In this document: positions 8,663-17,338 of the stretch, piece after piece
Layout of the letters: each line of letters begins with the position of its first letter
How positions within the stretch are numbered: position 1 is the first letter of the stretch
Assembly: GCF_009469595.2 (NCBI RefSeq)
Contig: NZ_SSXV01000004.1
Location: 62,001-126,000, forward strand
Length of the DNA: 64,000 nucleotides
Origin: Thauera sp. 2A1
Lineage (GTDB): Bacteria > Pseudomonadota > Gammaproteobacteria > Burkholderiales > Rhodocyclaceae
Reading direction: 5' to 3'
Program-made: the position numbers and the translations under genes
Notes under the pieces: model-generated
What the model was told of the DNA's origin: nothing
Database searches by the model: none
What the model saw: only the letters and a program-made list of their open reading frames with translations

Positions 8663-9661
8663 TCACTTGGCGCCGCTGTCCTCGATCGCCTTCGTGCCGG
8701 AATGCCCCCCAGCCGTGCGGCGCAGCGACAGCACGATCGAGGTGCCGATGATCACCGCCACCACGCCGAGCGAAATGCCCACCGGGATCTTGTAGAGGTC
8801 GATCAGCAGCATCTTGGCGCCGATGAACACCAGTACCAGCGCAAGGCCGTACTTCAGCAGCGAGAAGCGGTCGGCCATGCCGGCGAGCAGGAAGTACATC
8901 GCGCGCAGGCCCAGGATCGCGAACACGTTGGAGGTGAGCACGATGAAGGGGTCGGTGGTGATGGCGAAGATGGCCGGGATCGAATCCACCGCGAAGATCA
9001 CGTCGCTGAATTCGACCAGCACCAGCACCAGGAACAGCGGCGTGACGTAGCGCACCCACTTGCCGCCTTCCTGCCGGCTGACGAAGAAGCGCTCGCCGTG
9101 CAGTTCCTCGGTGACCTTCATGTGGCGGCGGATCCACTTGATGAGCGGGTTCTGCGCCAGGTCGGGCTCCTGCTCGGCGAACCACCACATCTTGATGCCG
9201 GTGAGCAGCAGAAAGGCGCCGAACACGTACAGCAGCCAGTGGAACTGCGCGATCAGCCAAACGCCGGCGAAGATCATGATGGTGCGCAGCACGATGGCGC
9301 CCAGCACGCCGAACACCAGCACGCGCTTCTGCAACTCCAGCGGAATGGCGAAGAAGCTGAACAGCATCAGCCACACGAAGACGTTATCGACCGCGAGCGA
9401 TTTCTCGATCAGGTAGCCGGTGACGAACTCCAGCGCCTTCTGGTTGGCGATCTCGCGCCCCATTGCGCCGTCGAGATACCACCACAGCACGCCGGCGAAG
9501 GCCATCGATACTGCAACCCACACGACGGACCAGGAGGCCGCCTCCTTGAACGAAACGCGATGCTGCTTGCCGCCGCCGATCACGAACAGGTCGATGGCGA
9601 GCATGACGAGGACGGTGGCGAAGAAGCCCGCCCACAGCCACCAGTTGCCGATTGATTCCAT
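8663..9661 (-). CDS. TerC/Alx-family integral membrane protein, probable Mn2+ exporter
   Basis: A 332-residue polytopic protein with about nine membrane helices. TerC-family features are present: [17 protein letters not shown], the acidic intramembrane patches VDNVFVWLM and [17 protein letters not shown], and the [19 protein letters not shown] block. Members under yybP-ykoY riboswitches export manganese or help metalate exported proteins, and such a riboswitch precedes this gene. The ATG at 9661 is chosen because AGGAG sits upstream and the first membrane helix starts at once; an upstream in-frame start at 9700 would overlap the leader. FtsH follows 28 bp downstream. Confidence 0.92.
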   Translation of the reverse strand: MESIGNWWLWAGFFATVLVMLAIDLFVIGGGKQHRVSFKEAASWSVVWVAVSMAFAGVLWWYLDGAMGREIANQKALEFVTGYLIEKSLAVDNVFVWLMLFSFFAIPLELQKRVLVFGVLGAIVLRTIMIFAGVWLIAQFHWLLYVFGAFLLLTGIKMWWFAEQEPDLAQNPLIKWIRRHMKVTEELHGERFFVSRQEGGKWVRYVTPLFLVLVLVEFSDVIFAVDSIPAIFAITTDPFIVLTSNVFAILGLRAMYFLLAGMADRFSLLKYGLALVLVFIGAKMLLIDLYKIPVGISLGVVAVIIGTSIVLSLRRTAGGHSGTKAIEDSGAK

Positions 9662-9750
9662 GAAAGGTGTTCTCCTTGTCGGTACTGTCTTGGGTTCCAT
9701 CGCCTGCCGACAGCGACCCGGACGGTGAAATCCGGCGGCAGAAAACGGAA

Positions 9751-9780
9751 CGGCCCTTGTCCAGCGAGGACGAAGGGCCG
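9751..9780 (-). terminator. Intrinsic-terminator-like hairpin in the terC leader
   Basis: On the minus strand CGGCCCTT pairs with AAGGGCCG around an inner GTCC/GGAC stem, followed by TTCCGTTTT. It lies between the riboswitch aptamer and terC, where an expression platform would be. It probably forms without manganese and is avoided when the metal is bound. Confidence 0.65.
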
Positions 9781-9789
9781 CAGTGCTTA

Positions 9790-9930
9790 CGACAAGGGGA
9801 CCTCCGCCATCGCGGCAAAGGTCTTGCTCGCAGCCGTCTGGCGACGACTACCCGGGGCGCCGGGAAGGCTCGACATGCGAACCATTCCGAACTGACGACG
9901 CCGCGGCGAAGAGCTACTCCCCCTTGGGAC
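9790..9930 (-). promoter_or_regulatory. yybP-ykoY (manganese) riboswitch upstream of terC-ftsH
   Basis: On the minus strand this leader contains the conserved pieces of the yybP-ykoY aptamer: AAGGGGGAGTAGC (9913-9925), a GTCGTC element, and ACCTTTGCC closing with GGCGGAGGT (9796-9823). The order and wording match the Mn2+-sensing class that controls terC/alx/mntP genes. The terminator-like hairpin at 9751-9780 follows, so control is probably by transcription attenuation. The exact ends are approximate. Confidence 0.88.
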
Positions 9931-9965
9931 ACCCGAACTCTAAAGAAGCCGAGCGATTCGGTCAA

Positions 9966-11399
9966 CTAATCACCGGCATCACGCCGGGCTATCGCCTGCA
10001 GTTCCCGCAGCGGCACCCACGCCTGGCGCCGCGCCAGCGCCTTCGCCAGCAACTTGTAGATGTCGAGGTCGAAGGCGGGGCGGCCCACGCGCAGCAGCTC
10101 GGCGAGGCTCTCGTCGTCGCGCGCCGCGCCGAGGTAGCACCAGGCATCGACCACATGCAGCGTGTCGCCCTCGCGAAGGCCGACCGGGCCGTCGTAAGGC
10201 CAGGCCTGCACCTTCAGCGCGTGCAGCGCCTCGATCAGCCGCAACCCATGCGCCTGCGGCGACTCGGCGCCATGGCAGGCGCCGCGGCACTTCTTCAACT
10301 GGTAGCTGAAGCAGCGCTGCCCCGGCACATGCTTCTCCAGCCCGAGCAGCGGCGGGCACAGCGCATGTTCGGCGGCGATCGCACGCAGCCGGCTGGTGGC
10401 CTCGCGCCGGCTGCGGAAGAAGCCGTAGAGGTCATCCTGGCGGCCGAGGTCGAGATCGGCCGCATGCACGAGCTCGAGCTGCCAGTCGCCGATCATGTCG
10501 GCCTTCAGCCGCCAAGCGCACAGGTCGCGGCTGCGGCGCAGCAGGCGGTTGTGGGTGGGCTGCAGGCGCTTCACCAGCTCGGCCTCCTTCAGCAGCGCGC
10601 CCAGCTCGCCCGAGGTCTCGATCCAGTCGATGCGCTTCACCTGCTGGCTCAGGCTCAGCTCGCGGTCGCTGCGATGATCGGCGGAAAAATGCGACAGCAC
10701 GCGGGTGCGCAGATGCAGGCTCTTGCCGACATAGAGCGGCAGCTCGTTGTCGCCATAGAACAGATACACGCCGGGCGCATCGGGCATGTCCCCCAGCGCA
10801 TCGGGCTCCAGGTTGGGCGGCAGGCTGGCCTGGCCGATCAGATCGCGCACCGCGTCGGCGATGGTGCCGGGGGCGAAGCGCTCGTGCAGCCGCTGCCAGA
10901 ACTGCCACAGCAACTGCGCATCGCCCAGCGCACGGTGGCGCGCGCTCACGTCCAGGCCATGGCGCTCGATCAGGTGGTCCAGGCTGTGGCGGCGATGGTC
11001 GGGAAACAGCCGCCGCGACAGCTTCACCGTGCACAGCACGCGCGGCCGGATGTCCATGCCGACGCGGCGGAAGGCGGCGCGCAGGTAGCCGTGGTCGAAG
11101 CGCGCGTTGTGCGCGACGAAGAGCCGCCCCTGCAGGCGGTCGAACACCTCGTCGGCGATGTCCTCGAAGCGCGGCGCGTCGGCCACCATGTGGTTGCCGA
11201 TGCCGGTCAGGCGCTCGATGTGGTCGGGGATGCGCATCGCCGGCCGCACCAGCGTCGCCCATTCGCGCACGCCACCTTCGTCGACCTCGACGATGCCGAT
11301 CTCGGTGATCGATTCGCGCTGCGCCGGCCCGCCCGTCGTCTCGATGTCGACGAAGGCGATGCCGCCGGCGAGGAAATCGGGCAGCAGGCCAGGCCGCAA
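9966..11399 (-). CDS. DnaQ-type 3'-5' exonuclease fused to a GIY-YIG/UvrC-N-like nuclease
   Basis: A 477-residue fusion. Residues about 12-175 are a DEDDh exonuclease (FVDIETTG, HNARFDHGYL, H155-x4-D160 in HRALGDAQ). Residues about 207-285 are a GIY-YIG domain (PGVYLFYGDNELPLYVGKS), followed by a UvrC/Cho-like cysteine-rich block (CFSYQLKKCRGAC). The layout resembles mycobacterial Rv2191-type proteins and suggests a DNA repair nuclease. No ATG exists near the N-terminus; TTG at 11399, one base past the lipocalin stop, gives a short lead into the exonuclease. It is the last gene of the cupin-lipocalin-exonuclease unit. A start inside the lipocalin gene is possible but would add unrelated sequence. 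Confidence 0.85.
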   Translation of the reverse strand: MRPGLLPDFLAGGIAFVDIETTGGPAQRESITEIGIVEVDEGGVREWATLVRPAMRIPDHIERLTGIGNHMVADAPRFEDIADEVFDRLQGRLFVAHNARFDHGYLRAAFRRVGMDIRPRVLCTVKLSRRLFPDHRRHSLDHLIERHGLDVSARHRALGDAQLLWQFWQRLHERFAPGTIADAVRDLIGQASLPPNLEPDALGDMPDAPGVYLFYGDNELPLYVGKSLHLRTRVLSHFSADHRSDRELSLSQQVKRIDWIETSGELGALLKEAELVKRLQPTHNRLLRRSRDLCAWRLKADMIGDWQLELVHAADLDLGRQDDLYGFFRSRREATSRLRAIAAEHALCPPLLGLEKHVPGQRCFSYQLKKCRGACHGAESPQAHGLRLIEALHALKVQAWPYDGPVGLREGDTLHVVDAWCYLGAARDDESLAELLRVGRPAFDLDIYKLLAKALARRQAWVPLRELQAIARRDAGD

Positions 11400-11400
11400 C

Positions 11401-11973
11401 TCAGTCGCCCTGTCGCGACGGCTCCAGCCGGTCGAGGTCGAAGCCCTTCTCCAGCAGCCGGCCGAGCAAGGCGTTGTAACGCTGTGCATCGACCTTGGGC
11501 GAGCGCGACAGGACCCACAGGTATTCGCGCTTCGGCTCGCTGACTGCCACCAGGCTGTAGTCGGGATCGAGATCGACCACCCAGTAATCGCCCCACACCC
11601 ACGGCAGGAAGCCCAGCCAGGCCGGCGCGAAACGGACTTCCAGCTTCGGCGAGTCGGCACCGCCCACCTGGCGCGCCACGCCCTGCGCCTCGTTGATGTC
11701 ACCTCCCTCCATACGGCAGCGGTTGGTGACCTGCACCGTGCCGTCGTCCAGCAGGCGGTAATCGGCCTGCGTGTCGGCGACGCACTTGCGCTGGAAGCGG
11801 TTCGGATACTTGGCGATCTCGTACCACGTGCCCATGTAGCGCGGCACGTCCAGCGCGGCGATGGTGGTCAGCGGCGCAGCGGCGGCGGCCGTGGCATCGG
11901 CGGCCATTGCCGCAAAGGCCGACAGGCTCAGCAGAATGCCCAGCACGCCCGACCGGATGCGATTCAGCTTCAA
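11401..11973 (-). CDS. blc: Blc-type bacterial lipocalin
   Basis: A 190-residue lipocalin with a signal peptide (residues 1-25, cleavage near AMAAD). The family motif is GTWYEIAKYPNRFQRKC; later strands hold YWVVDLDPDYSLVAV and LWVLSRSPK. It binds lipids or hydrophobic molecules in the envelope. No cysteine suits lipidation at the signal peptide end, so it is probably soluble in the periplasm rather than a lipoprotein. The start is a TTG directly after the TGA of the upstream cupin gene (TGATTG), so expression depends on coupling. Blc-like genes are often light- or stress-induced together with Cfa/DUF1365 genes, but here it is 7 kb away from that cluster. Confidence 0.9.
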   Translation of the reverse strand: MKLNRIRSGVLGILLSLSAFAAMAADATAAAAAPLTTIAALDVPRYMGTWYEIAKYPNRFQRKCVADTQADYRLLDDGTVQVTNRCRMEGGDINEAQGVARQVGGADSPKLEVRFAPAWLGFLPWVWGDYWVVDLDPDYSLVAVSEPKREYLWVLSRSPKVDAQRYNALLGRLLEKGFDLDRLEPSRQGD

Positions 11974-12324
11974 TCAGTTCTCCTTCCGCTCGCGGATCAT
12001 CACCAGCAGCATCTTGAACGGCCCCTGCGGCGTCACCGCGTGCGGCACGTTCGCCGGCATCAGCAGCGCGTCGCCCTCACCCAGGGTGTGCGAGGCGCCG
12101 GCGAGGCGGATCTCCGCCTCGCCCTCGACGCCGATCACCAGCGCATCGTAGGGTGCCGTGTGCTCGCTGAGGCCCTCGCCGTCAGCGAAAGCGAACAGCG
12201 TGACGTTGCCCGCGGGACTCTTCACCAGCATGCGGCTGACGATGGATTTGTCCTGGAACGCGAGCATCCGCTTCAGGTTCTCGACCCTGGGCAGCGCATC
12301 GGACGTCGGCTTCGTATCGCTCAT
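11974..12324 (-). CDS. Small cupin-domain protein
   Basis: A 116-residue single-domain cupin. The two cupin motifs are visible as LFAFADGEGLSEHTAPYDAL and LGEGDALLMPANVPHAV; the metal-binding histidines are only partly conserved. The ATG at 12324 has a strong AGGAGG upstream; earlier in-frame codons lack one. It heads the cupin-lipocalin-exonuclease transcription unit. The substrate is unknown; a role as a small-molecule-binding or isomerase-type cupin is all the sequence supports. Confidence 0.82.
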   Translation of the reverse strand: MSDTKPTSDALPRVENLKRMLAFQDKSIVSRMLVKSPAGNVTLFAFADGEGLSEHTAPYDALVIGVEGEAEIRLAGASHTLGEGDALLMPANVPHAVTPQGPFKMLLVMIRERKEN

Positions 12325-12414
12325 GGCAACAACCTCCTCTCGGCAATCACCTGTCGACAAGATTATCCCCCCAACTCGCCGGCCTGGCGCGGCGCGGGGC
12401 CGTCGCTCGCCGCG

Positions 12415-13275
12415 TCAGGACAGCGGCTCGATGTGCGTGGCGAGCCGGGTGCCGGTGCGCTCCTGCACGGCGCGCTCGATGGCGTCGGCCAGCGCATGCG
12501 CGTGCGTCACCGTCCACTCCCCGGGCACCCGCACATCCACATGCGCAAAGCGCAGCGCGCCGGCCATGCGCGTGGTGAGGTTGTCCCAGGCACAGCCGTC
12601 GGTGGCGAAGGCGTTCAGCACGGCCTCGATCGCGGCGATCTCCTCGTCGCTCTGCGCGCGGTCCATCAGGCCATCGACCGAGCGGTGCATCAGCAGCCAG
12701 CCTTCGCGCAGGATGTTGAGCGCCACCGCCGCCGCCACCAGCGGGTCGAGCCAGTTCCAGCCGGTGATCCCCGCCAGCGCCACGCCGACCACCACGCCCG
12801 CCGTGGTCCACACGTCGGTCATCAGGTGGCGGGCATCGGCTTCGAGGGCGAGCGAGCGGTGCGCGCGGCCGACCTGCAGCAGCACGCGCGCGACGAGAAA
12901 GTTGACCAGGCTCGCGCCCACCGACAGCGCAGTACCGAAGCCGAGTTGCCCCAGCGGCTGCGGATTGACCAGGCGCTCGCCGGCGGTGCCGAGGATGGCC
13001 AGCGAGGCGATGAAGATCAGGCCGCCTTCGAACGCGGCGGAGAAGTATTCCGCCTTGCCGTGGCCATAGGGGTGCTCCGGGTCGGGCGGCGTGTGCGCGT
13101 AGGACACCATCCACAGCGCGAAAGAGGCGCCGGCGAGGTTGACGAGGGATTCCAGCGCGTCGGAAAGGTAGCCGACCGAGCCGGTGAGCCACCACGCGCC
13201 GGTCTTCATGGCGATCGTGATCAGCGCGGCGGCGACCGACAGCAGCAGGGCCTTCTGGGGAGTCAGGTTCAGCAT
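12415..13275 (-). CDS. Cation diffusion facilitator (CDF) metal exporter, FieF-like
   Basis: A 286-residue transporter with six predicted membrane helices and a C-terminal cytoplasmic ferredoxin-like domain. The intramembrane metal site residues are in YLSDALES (helix 2) and ADARHLMTDVWTT (helix 5, H-x3-D). HPYGHGKAEYFSA is the family loop. It should export divalent Zn, Fe, Mn or Co by proton antiport. SDALES with the HLMTD pairing follows the FieF/ZitB layout, but specificity cannot be assigned by eye. It is monocistronic. Confidence 0.92.
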   Translation of the reverse strand: MLNLTPQKALLLSVAAALITIAMKTGAWWLTGSVGYLSDALESLVNLAGASFALWMVSYAHTPPDPEHPYGHGKAEYFSAAFEGGLIFIASLAILGTAGERLVNPQPLGQLGFGTALSVGASLVNFLVARVLLQVGRAHRSLALEADARHLMTDVWTTAGVVVGVALAGITGWNWLDPLVAAAVALNILREGWLLMHRSVDGLMDRAQSDEEIAAIEAVLNAFATDGCAWDNLTTRMAGALRFAHVDVRVPGEWTVTHAHALADAIERAVQERTGTRLATHIEPLS

Positions 13276-13522
13276 GAAGATCGTGAAGGGGAAAGGGACA
13301 TGGCAGCCGCATCACTGCCTGCATGCAGCCTGGCGGGCGTGGCGCGATCAGGGCGCATTGTCCGCTGCCGGCACCGGCGCGTAAATCGGCACCGCGCGTT
13401 CAGGCTGGTTTCAGACGCTGCAGCGCAAACTGGCGCCAGATTCCGGGGACGTCGATGCCACGCCCGCCACCCATCGACGCCGCCGGGCCACGTTCTCGAG
13501 GACGACTGAAGGAGCCAACGTC

Positions 13523-14842
13523 ATGAAACGATTCCTCACCGCATTCATCGCACTCGTCACCCTCGCCTGGGGCTGGGACCTGCTGTCGGCCAGCGGCGCC
13601 GCCGGTACGCTCAACCCGTGGGCGGTGCGCCAGCACGCGCTGACGCTGACCGGCCTGTGGTCGTTCTCGCTGATGTCGCTCGCCATGGTGCTCGCGACCC
13701 GGCCCGCCTGGCTGGAGCGCCCATTCGGCGGCATGGACCGCATCTACCGGGTGCACAAGTGGGCCGGCATCCTGGCCATCTCGCTCGGCGGCCTGCACTG
13801 GCTGGTGGAGATGTCGGACGACATCATCAAGGCGGTGTACGGCCGCGCGGGTCGCCTGCCCAAGGACGGCGGCGCCTTCCTCGAGGCGATGCGCGATGCC
13901 GCCGAAAGCCTGGGCGAATTCGCCATCTACGCCCTGCTGGCGATGCTGGTGCTGACGCTGTGGAAGCGCTTTCCGTTCAAGCTCTGGCGCTACCTGCACA
14001 AGGTGATGCCGGTGCTCTACCTGGCGCTGGCCTTCCACGCCGCCTTCCTCGCCCCGCTCGGCTACTGGAGCCAGCCGGTGGGCGCGCTGATGGCGCTGTT
14101 GATCGCCGCCGGCTCTGTTGCCAGCGTGCACGCCCTGGCGGGCTGGATCGGCCGCAGCCGCCGCGCCGAGGGCGTGGTCGAGGCGGTGAATGAACCGGCG
14201 CCCGGCGTCACCGAAGTGGTCTGCCGCCTGAACGAGGCCTGGCGCGGGCATCGCGCCGGCCAGTTCGCCTTCGTCACCTTCGAGCGCTTCGAAGGCGCCC
14301 ACCCCTTCACGATCGCCAGCGCCGACCGCGGCGACCGCCGCATCACCTTCCAGATCAAGGCGCTGGGCGACTATACCCACGGCCTGGCGCAGAAGCTGGT
14401 GCCGGGCCAGCCGGTGCGCGTGGAAGGACCCTACGGCTGCTTCGAGCTGCCCAGCGGCAAGCGCAGGCGCGAACAGGTGTGGATCGCCGGCGGCATCGGC
14501 GTGACGCCCTTCCTCGCCTGGCTCGAGGCGCTGCAGGCCGCGCCGGACAAGGCGCCGGAGGTGGACTTCTACTACAGCGTGCGGCGCCGCGACGCCGATC
14601 CCTTCGTCGCGCGCCTGGAAGCGCTGTGCGCCACGCTGCCCTCGGTGCGGCTGCACGTGCTGAGCAGCGAACACAATGAAAAGCTCAGCGCCGAGACGCT
14701 GCGCGAACGCGGGCGCCACGGCAGGCGCGCCGAGATCTGGTTCTGCGGTCCGCAAGGCCTGGCCGACAAGCTGCGCGACGGCCTGCGCCGGCTGGGCATG
14801 GGCGGCGTGCGCTTCCACCAGGAAGCGTTCGAGATGCGCTGA
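13523..14842 (+). CDS. Ferric-reductase-like transmembrane flavocytochrome
   Basis: A 439-residue protein with an N-terminal six-helix ferric-reductase-like b-type haem domain (residues about 5-210; conserved His in YRVHKWAGI, GGLHWLVEM, RYLHKVMPV and LAFHAAFL) and a C-terminal FAD/NAD(P) module (about 215-439). The latter has HPFTIASAD for FAD, and GGIGVTPFLAWLE and WFCGPQGLADKL for NAD(P). It should pass electrons from NAD(P)H across the membrane to ferric iron or an oxidant. AGGAG lies ahead of the ATG. A hairpin follows the stop. Confidence 0.88.
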   Translation: MKRFLTAFIALVTLAWGWDLLSASGAAGTLNPWAVRQHALTLTGLWSFSLMSLAMVLATRPAWLERPFGGMDRIYRVHKWAGILAISLGGLHWLVEMSDDIIKAVYGRAGRLPKDGGAFLEAMRDAAESLGEFAIYALLAMLVLTLWKRFPFKLWRYLHKVMPVLYLALAFHAAFLAPLGYWSQPVGALMALLIAAGSVASVHALAGWIGRSRRAEGVVEAVNEPAPGVTEVVCRLNEAWRGHRAGQFAFVTFERFEGAHPFTIASADRGDRRITFQIKALGDYTHGLAQKLVPGQPVRVEGPYGCFELPSGKRRREQVWIAGGIGVTPFLAWLEALQAAPDKAPEVDFYYSVRRRDADPFVARLEALCATLPSVRLHVLSSEHNEKLSAETLRERGRHGRRAEIWFCGPQGLADKLRDGLRRLGMGGVRFHQEAFEMR

Positions 14843-14856
14843 AGCGCAGTGCAGCA

Positions 14857-14889
14857 GGCGGCGGCGCCCGCATGGGGGGCGCCGCCGCC
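14857..14889. terminator. Strong GC hairpin between convergent genes
   Basis: A perfect 13-bp stem (GGCGGCGGCGCCC at 14857-14869 with its complement at 14877-14889) and a 7-base loop. It lies between the stops of the converging flavocytochrome and acetate-kinase-fusion genes, and probably terminates in both directions. It lacks a T-tract. Confidence 0.55.
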
Positions 14890-14903
14890 GGATCAGTGCT
14901 GGC

Positions 14904-17222
14904 TCAGTGCCGGCTCTGGATGGCGTCGATGTAGCCGACCATGCCGGTGCGGATGTTGGCGGCGTTGCCCTCGTCGGTGTCCAGGTGCATCGCCAGCCGG
15001 TACGACGGGCTGACCCGCACCACCACGTCGCCGAAGATCAGCTCGCGGTCGCCCTCCACCCGCACGCGCACGACATACTTGTCGCGCACATGCAGGCGCA
15101 GCGCATCCTCCGGCGTCATGTGGATGTGGCGCTGGGCGCAGATGACGCCGCGCTCGATGGTGGTGCTGCCGGCCGGGCCTTCGAGCGTGATGCCCGGCGT
15201 GTTGGCGAGATCGCCGGACTCGCGGATCGGCGGCTGGATGCCGACCTTGAACTGCTCGGTCATCGCGATCTCGACCTGGGTTTCCTTGCGCGTCGGCCCC
15301 AGCACCCGCACGTTGGCGATGCGCCCCTTGGGGCCGACCAGATGCACCTTCTCCTCGCAGGCGTACTGGCCGGGCTGCGACAGCTCGTGCTGCGGCGTGA
15401 GCTGGTGGCCGGGGCCGAACAGTTTCTCCACGTCGGCCTGCGACAGGTGCACATGGTGGGCGGAGATCTCGATCGGGATCGGGTAACTCTGTTCGTCGGC
15501 CGACACCAGCAACTGGTTGCGCTCGACCGCGCGCAGGGTCTCCCAGGCCACCAGGCGCTCGTTGTCATTGGCGATGACGACGATCTTCACCGGCGAATCG
15601 TCGGTAGAGACCACCGCATGCGAGCCCAGCCGGCCGAGGTTGCGGTTGCGCTCCTCGTCGAGCTTGATGCCCATGTAGCCCAGGCCCTGGCAGGCCAGGC
15701 TGCGCACCGCGGCGCTGGTCTCGCCCACCTCGCCGGTGAAGGCGAGCACGTCGATGCCGCCCATCGCCGCGACATAGGCGCCGATGTTCTTGCGGATCTG
15801 GTAGCAGAAGGCCTTGTGCGCCAGCAGCGCGCGGTGGTGGCCGTCGTTGGCCGCCTCCTCGATCTCGTGCATGTCGCCCGACAGGCCGGAAATGCCCTTC
15901 AGCCCACTGCGCGTGTTGATCAGCTCGGACAACTGCGCCGGCGCCATCTTGTAGTGATCCATGAGATGGATCATCACCGCCGGGTCGATGCTGCCCGCGC
16001 GCGTCGGCATGATGAGGCCGTCGCTGGGCGTCATGCCCATCGTGGTGTCGACCGAGCGGCCGTGGTCGATGGCGCACATCGACGCGCCCACGCCGAGGTG
16101 GCAGGACACGATCTCCAGCTCGCCCAGCGGCCGCTTCAGGATCTCGGCCGACTTCAGCGACACGTAGCGGTGCGAGGTACCGTGGAAGCCGTAGCGGCGG
16201 ATGCCCTCCTGCTTGTACATCTCGTACGGCAGGCCGTACAGGTAGGCATAGGGCGGCAGAGTCTGGTGGAAGGCGGTGTCGAACACCGCCACGTGCGGCA
16301 CGTGCGGCAGTTCCTTCAGCGCCACATTGATGCCGGCCACGTTCTGCGGATTGTGCAGCGGCGCGAACGGCGCCAGCGCCTCGATGTCCGCGATCACCGC
16401 CGGCGTGATCACCACCGCGCTGGCGAAACGGTTACCGCCATGCACCACGCGATGACCGACGGCGATGACGTCGGTCAGGTGCAGCGCGAAGGCGCTGCCG
16501 AGTTGCCCGGCCGCCTCCTGCATCACCTTGAACAGCTCGTCGAGCGGGAAAGGCGCGCGCGCGTAGCCGCGCTTGTGCGGGCCGACGCTCACGCTGACGC
16601 GGCACACTGCCGGGTCGGAATTGTCGATCACGCCCTGCACGTCGGCGCCGAGATCGTGCGTGTCGTAGATACCGAAGCGGATGCGGCTGAGGCCGACGTT
16701 GAGCACCACCACCTTGCCCGGCGCGTCGGTCTTCAGCGACAGCGCGTAAGGGTCGTCGGAACGGGCCATGGCCTGCGCCCTGGCCGCCGTCAGATCGGTG
16801 GTCATCGCGCGCGTGACCTCCGTCAGCACGCGCGACAGGTAGGCCACCGCCCTGGCATTGCCCAGGACGTGCGCATGCACGACTTCCTGCGGAATTTCCA
16901 GCAGGAAGCAGCGCGTGCTGGCGATCACGTCGGCCACCAGCGGGTCGCCGGTCAGCAGCGCGATCGCACCGCACACATCGCCCGGGCCGAGCTGCTGGAT
17001 CACGCTGCGCACGCCGGTGTTGTCGGTGATGGAGACTTCCGCGTGGCCGCTGACGATTACGCCGATGAAACGACCACGGTCGCCGGTCTCCATGATCGCC
17101 TCGTTGCCCTCGTAGGTGACGAGGCGGGACTGGGCGACGATTTCCTCGACCTTGTCGGCGGGAAAGGCTTCGAACAGGCGGACCTGCTCGAGGAAGAAGT
17201 TGTGCAGATCGATTTCGCTCAT
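14904..17222 (-). CDS. Three-domain fusion: cyclic-nucleotide-binding, acetate kinase-like, PduL-type phosphotransacylase
   Basis: A 772-residue protein. Residues about 10-130 are a CRP-type cNMP-binding domain (VSGHAEVSI, LGPGDVCGAIALLTGDPLVA) with no HTH. Residues about 170-565 are an acetate/propionate kinase (GHRVVHGG, VFDTAFHQTLP, RRYGFHGTSHRYV, FTGEVGETSA). Residues about 580-772 are a PduL-type phosphotransacylase with zinc-ligand motifs ISAHHVHLS and AQRHIHMTP. Together these would turn acyl-CoA into acyl phosphate and then acid plus ATP, gated by a nucleotide signal. The kinase has unusual residues: LNVGLSRIRF where LN-G-SSS-KF is normal, and CHLGVGAS where HLGNG is normal, so its catalysis is uncertain. 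The start ATG gives a clean cNMP domain. Confidence 0.9.
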   Translation of the reverse strand: MSEIDLHNFFLEQVRLFEAFPADKVEEIVAQSRLVTYEGNEAIMETGDRGRFIGVIVSGHAEVSITDNTGVRSVIQQLGPGDVCGAIALLTGDPLVADVIASTRCFLLEIPQEVVHAHVLGNARAVAYLSRVLTEVTRAMTTDLTAARAQAMARSDDPYALSLKTDAPGKVVVLNVGLSRIRFGIYDTHDLGADVQGVIDNSDPAVCRVSVSVGPHKRGYARAPFPLDELFKVMQEAAGQLGSAFALHLTDVIAVGHRVVHGGNRFASAVVITPAVIADIEALAPFAPLHNPQNVAGINVALKELPHVPHVAVFDTAFHQTLPPYAYLYGLPYEMYKQEGIRRYGFHGTSHRYVSLKSAEILKRPLGELEIVSCHLGVGASMCAIDHGRSVDTTMGMTPSDGLIMPTRAGSIDPAVMIHLMDHYKMAPAQLSELINTRSGLKGISGLSGDMHEIEEAANDGHHRALLAHKAFCYQIRKNIGAYVAAMGGIDVLAFTGEVGETSAAVRSLACQGLGYMGIKLDEERNRNLGRLGSHAVVSTDDSPVKIVVIANDNERLVAWETLRAVERNQLLVSADEQSYPIPIEISAHHVHLSQADVEKLFGPGHQLTPQHELSQPGQYACEEKVHLVGPKGRIANVRVLGPTRKETQVEIAMTEQFKVGIQPPIRESGDLANTPGITLEGPAGSTTIERGVICAQRHIHMTPEDALRLHVRDKYVVRVRVEGDRELIFGDVVVRVSPSYRLAMHLDTDEGNAANIRTGMVGYIDAIQSRH

Positions 17223-17338
17223 GGTGCTGCTCGGTGGGACTGGGACGCTTTCGACTCACAGAGTAGCACTTTTGTTGCAACGCAAAATGACTTCGGTCAT
17301 TCACTGTGCAAGCCGGCACACTGCGCGCCAGGCTGGCC

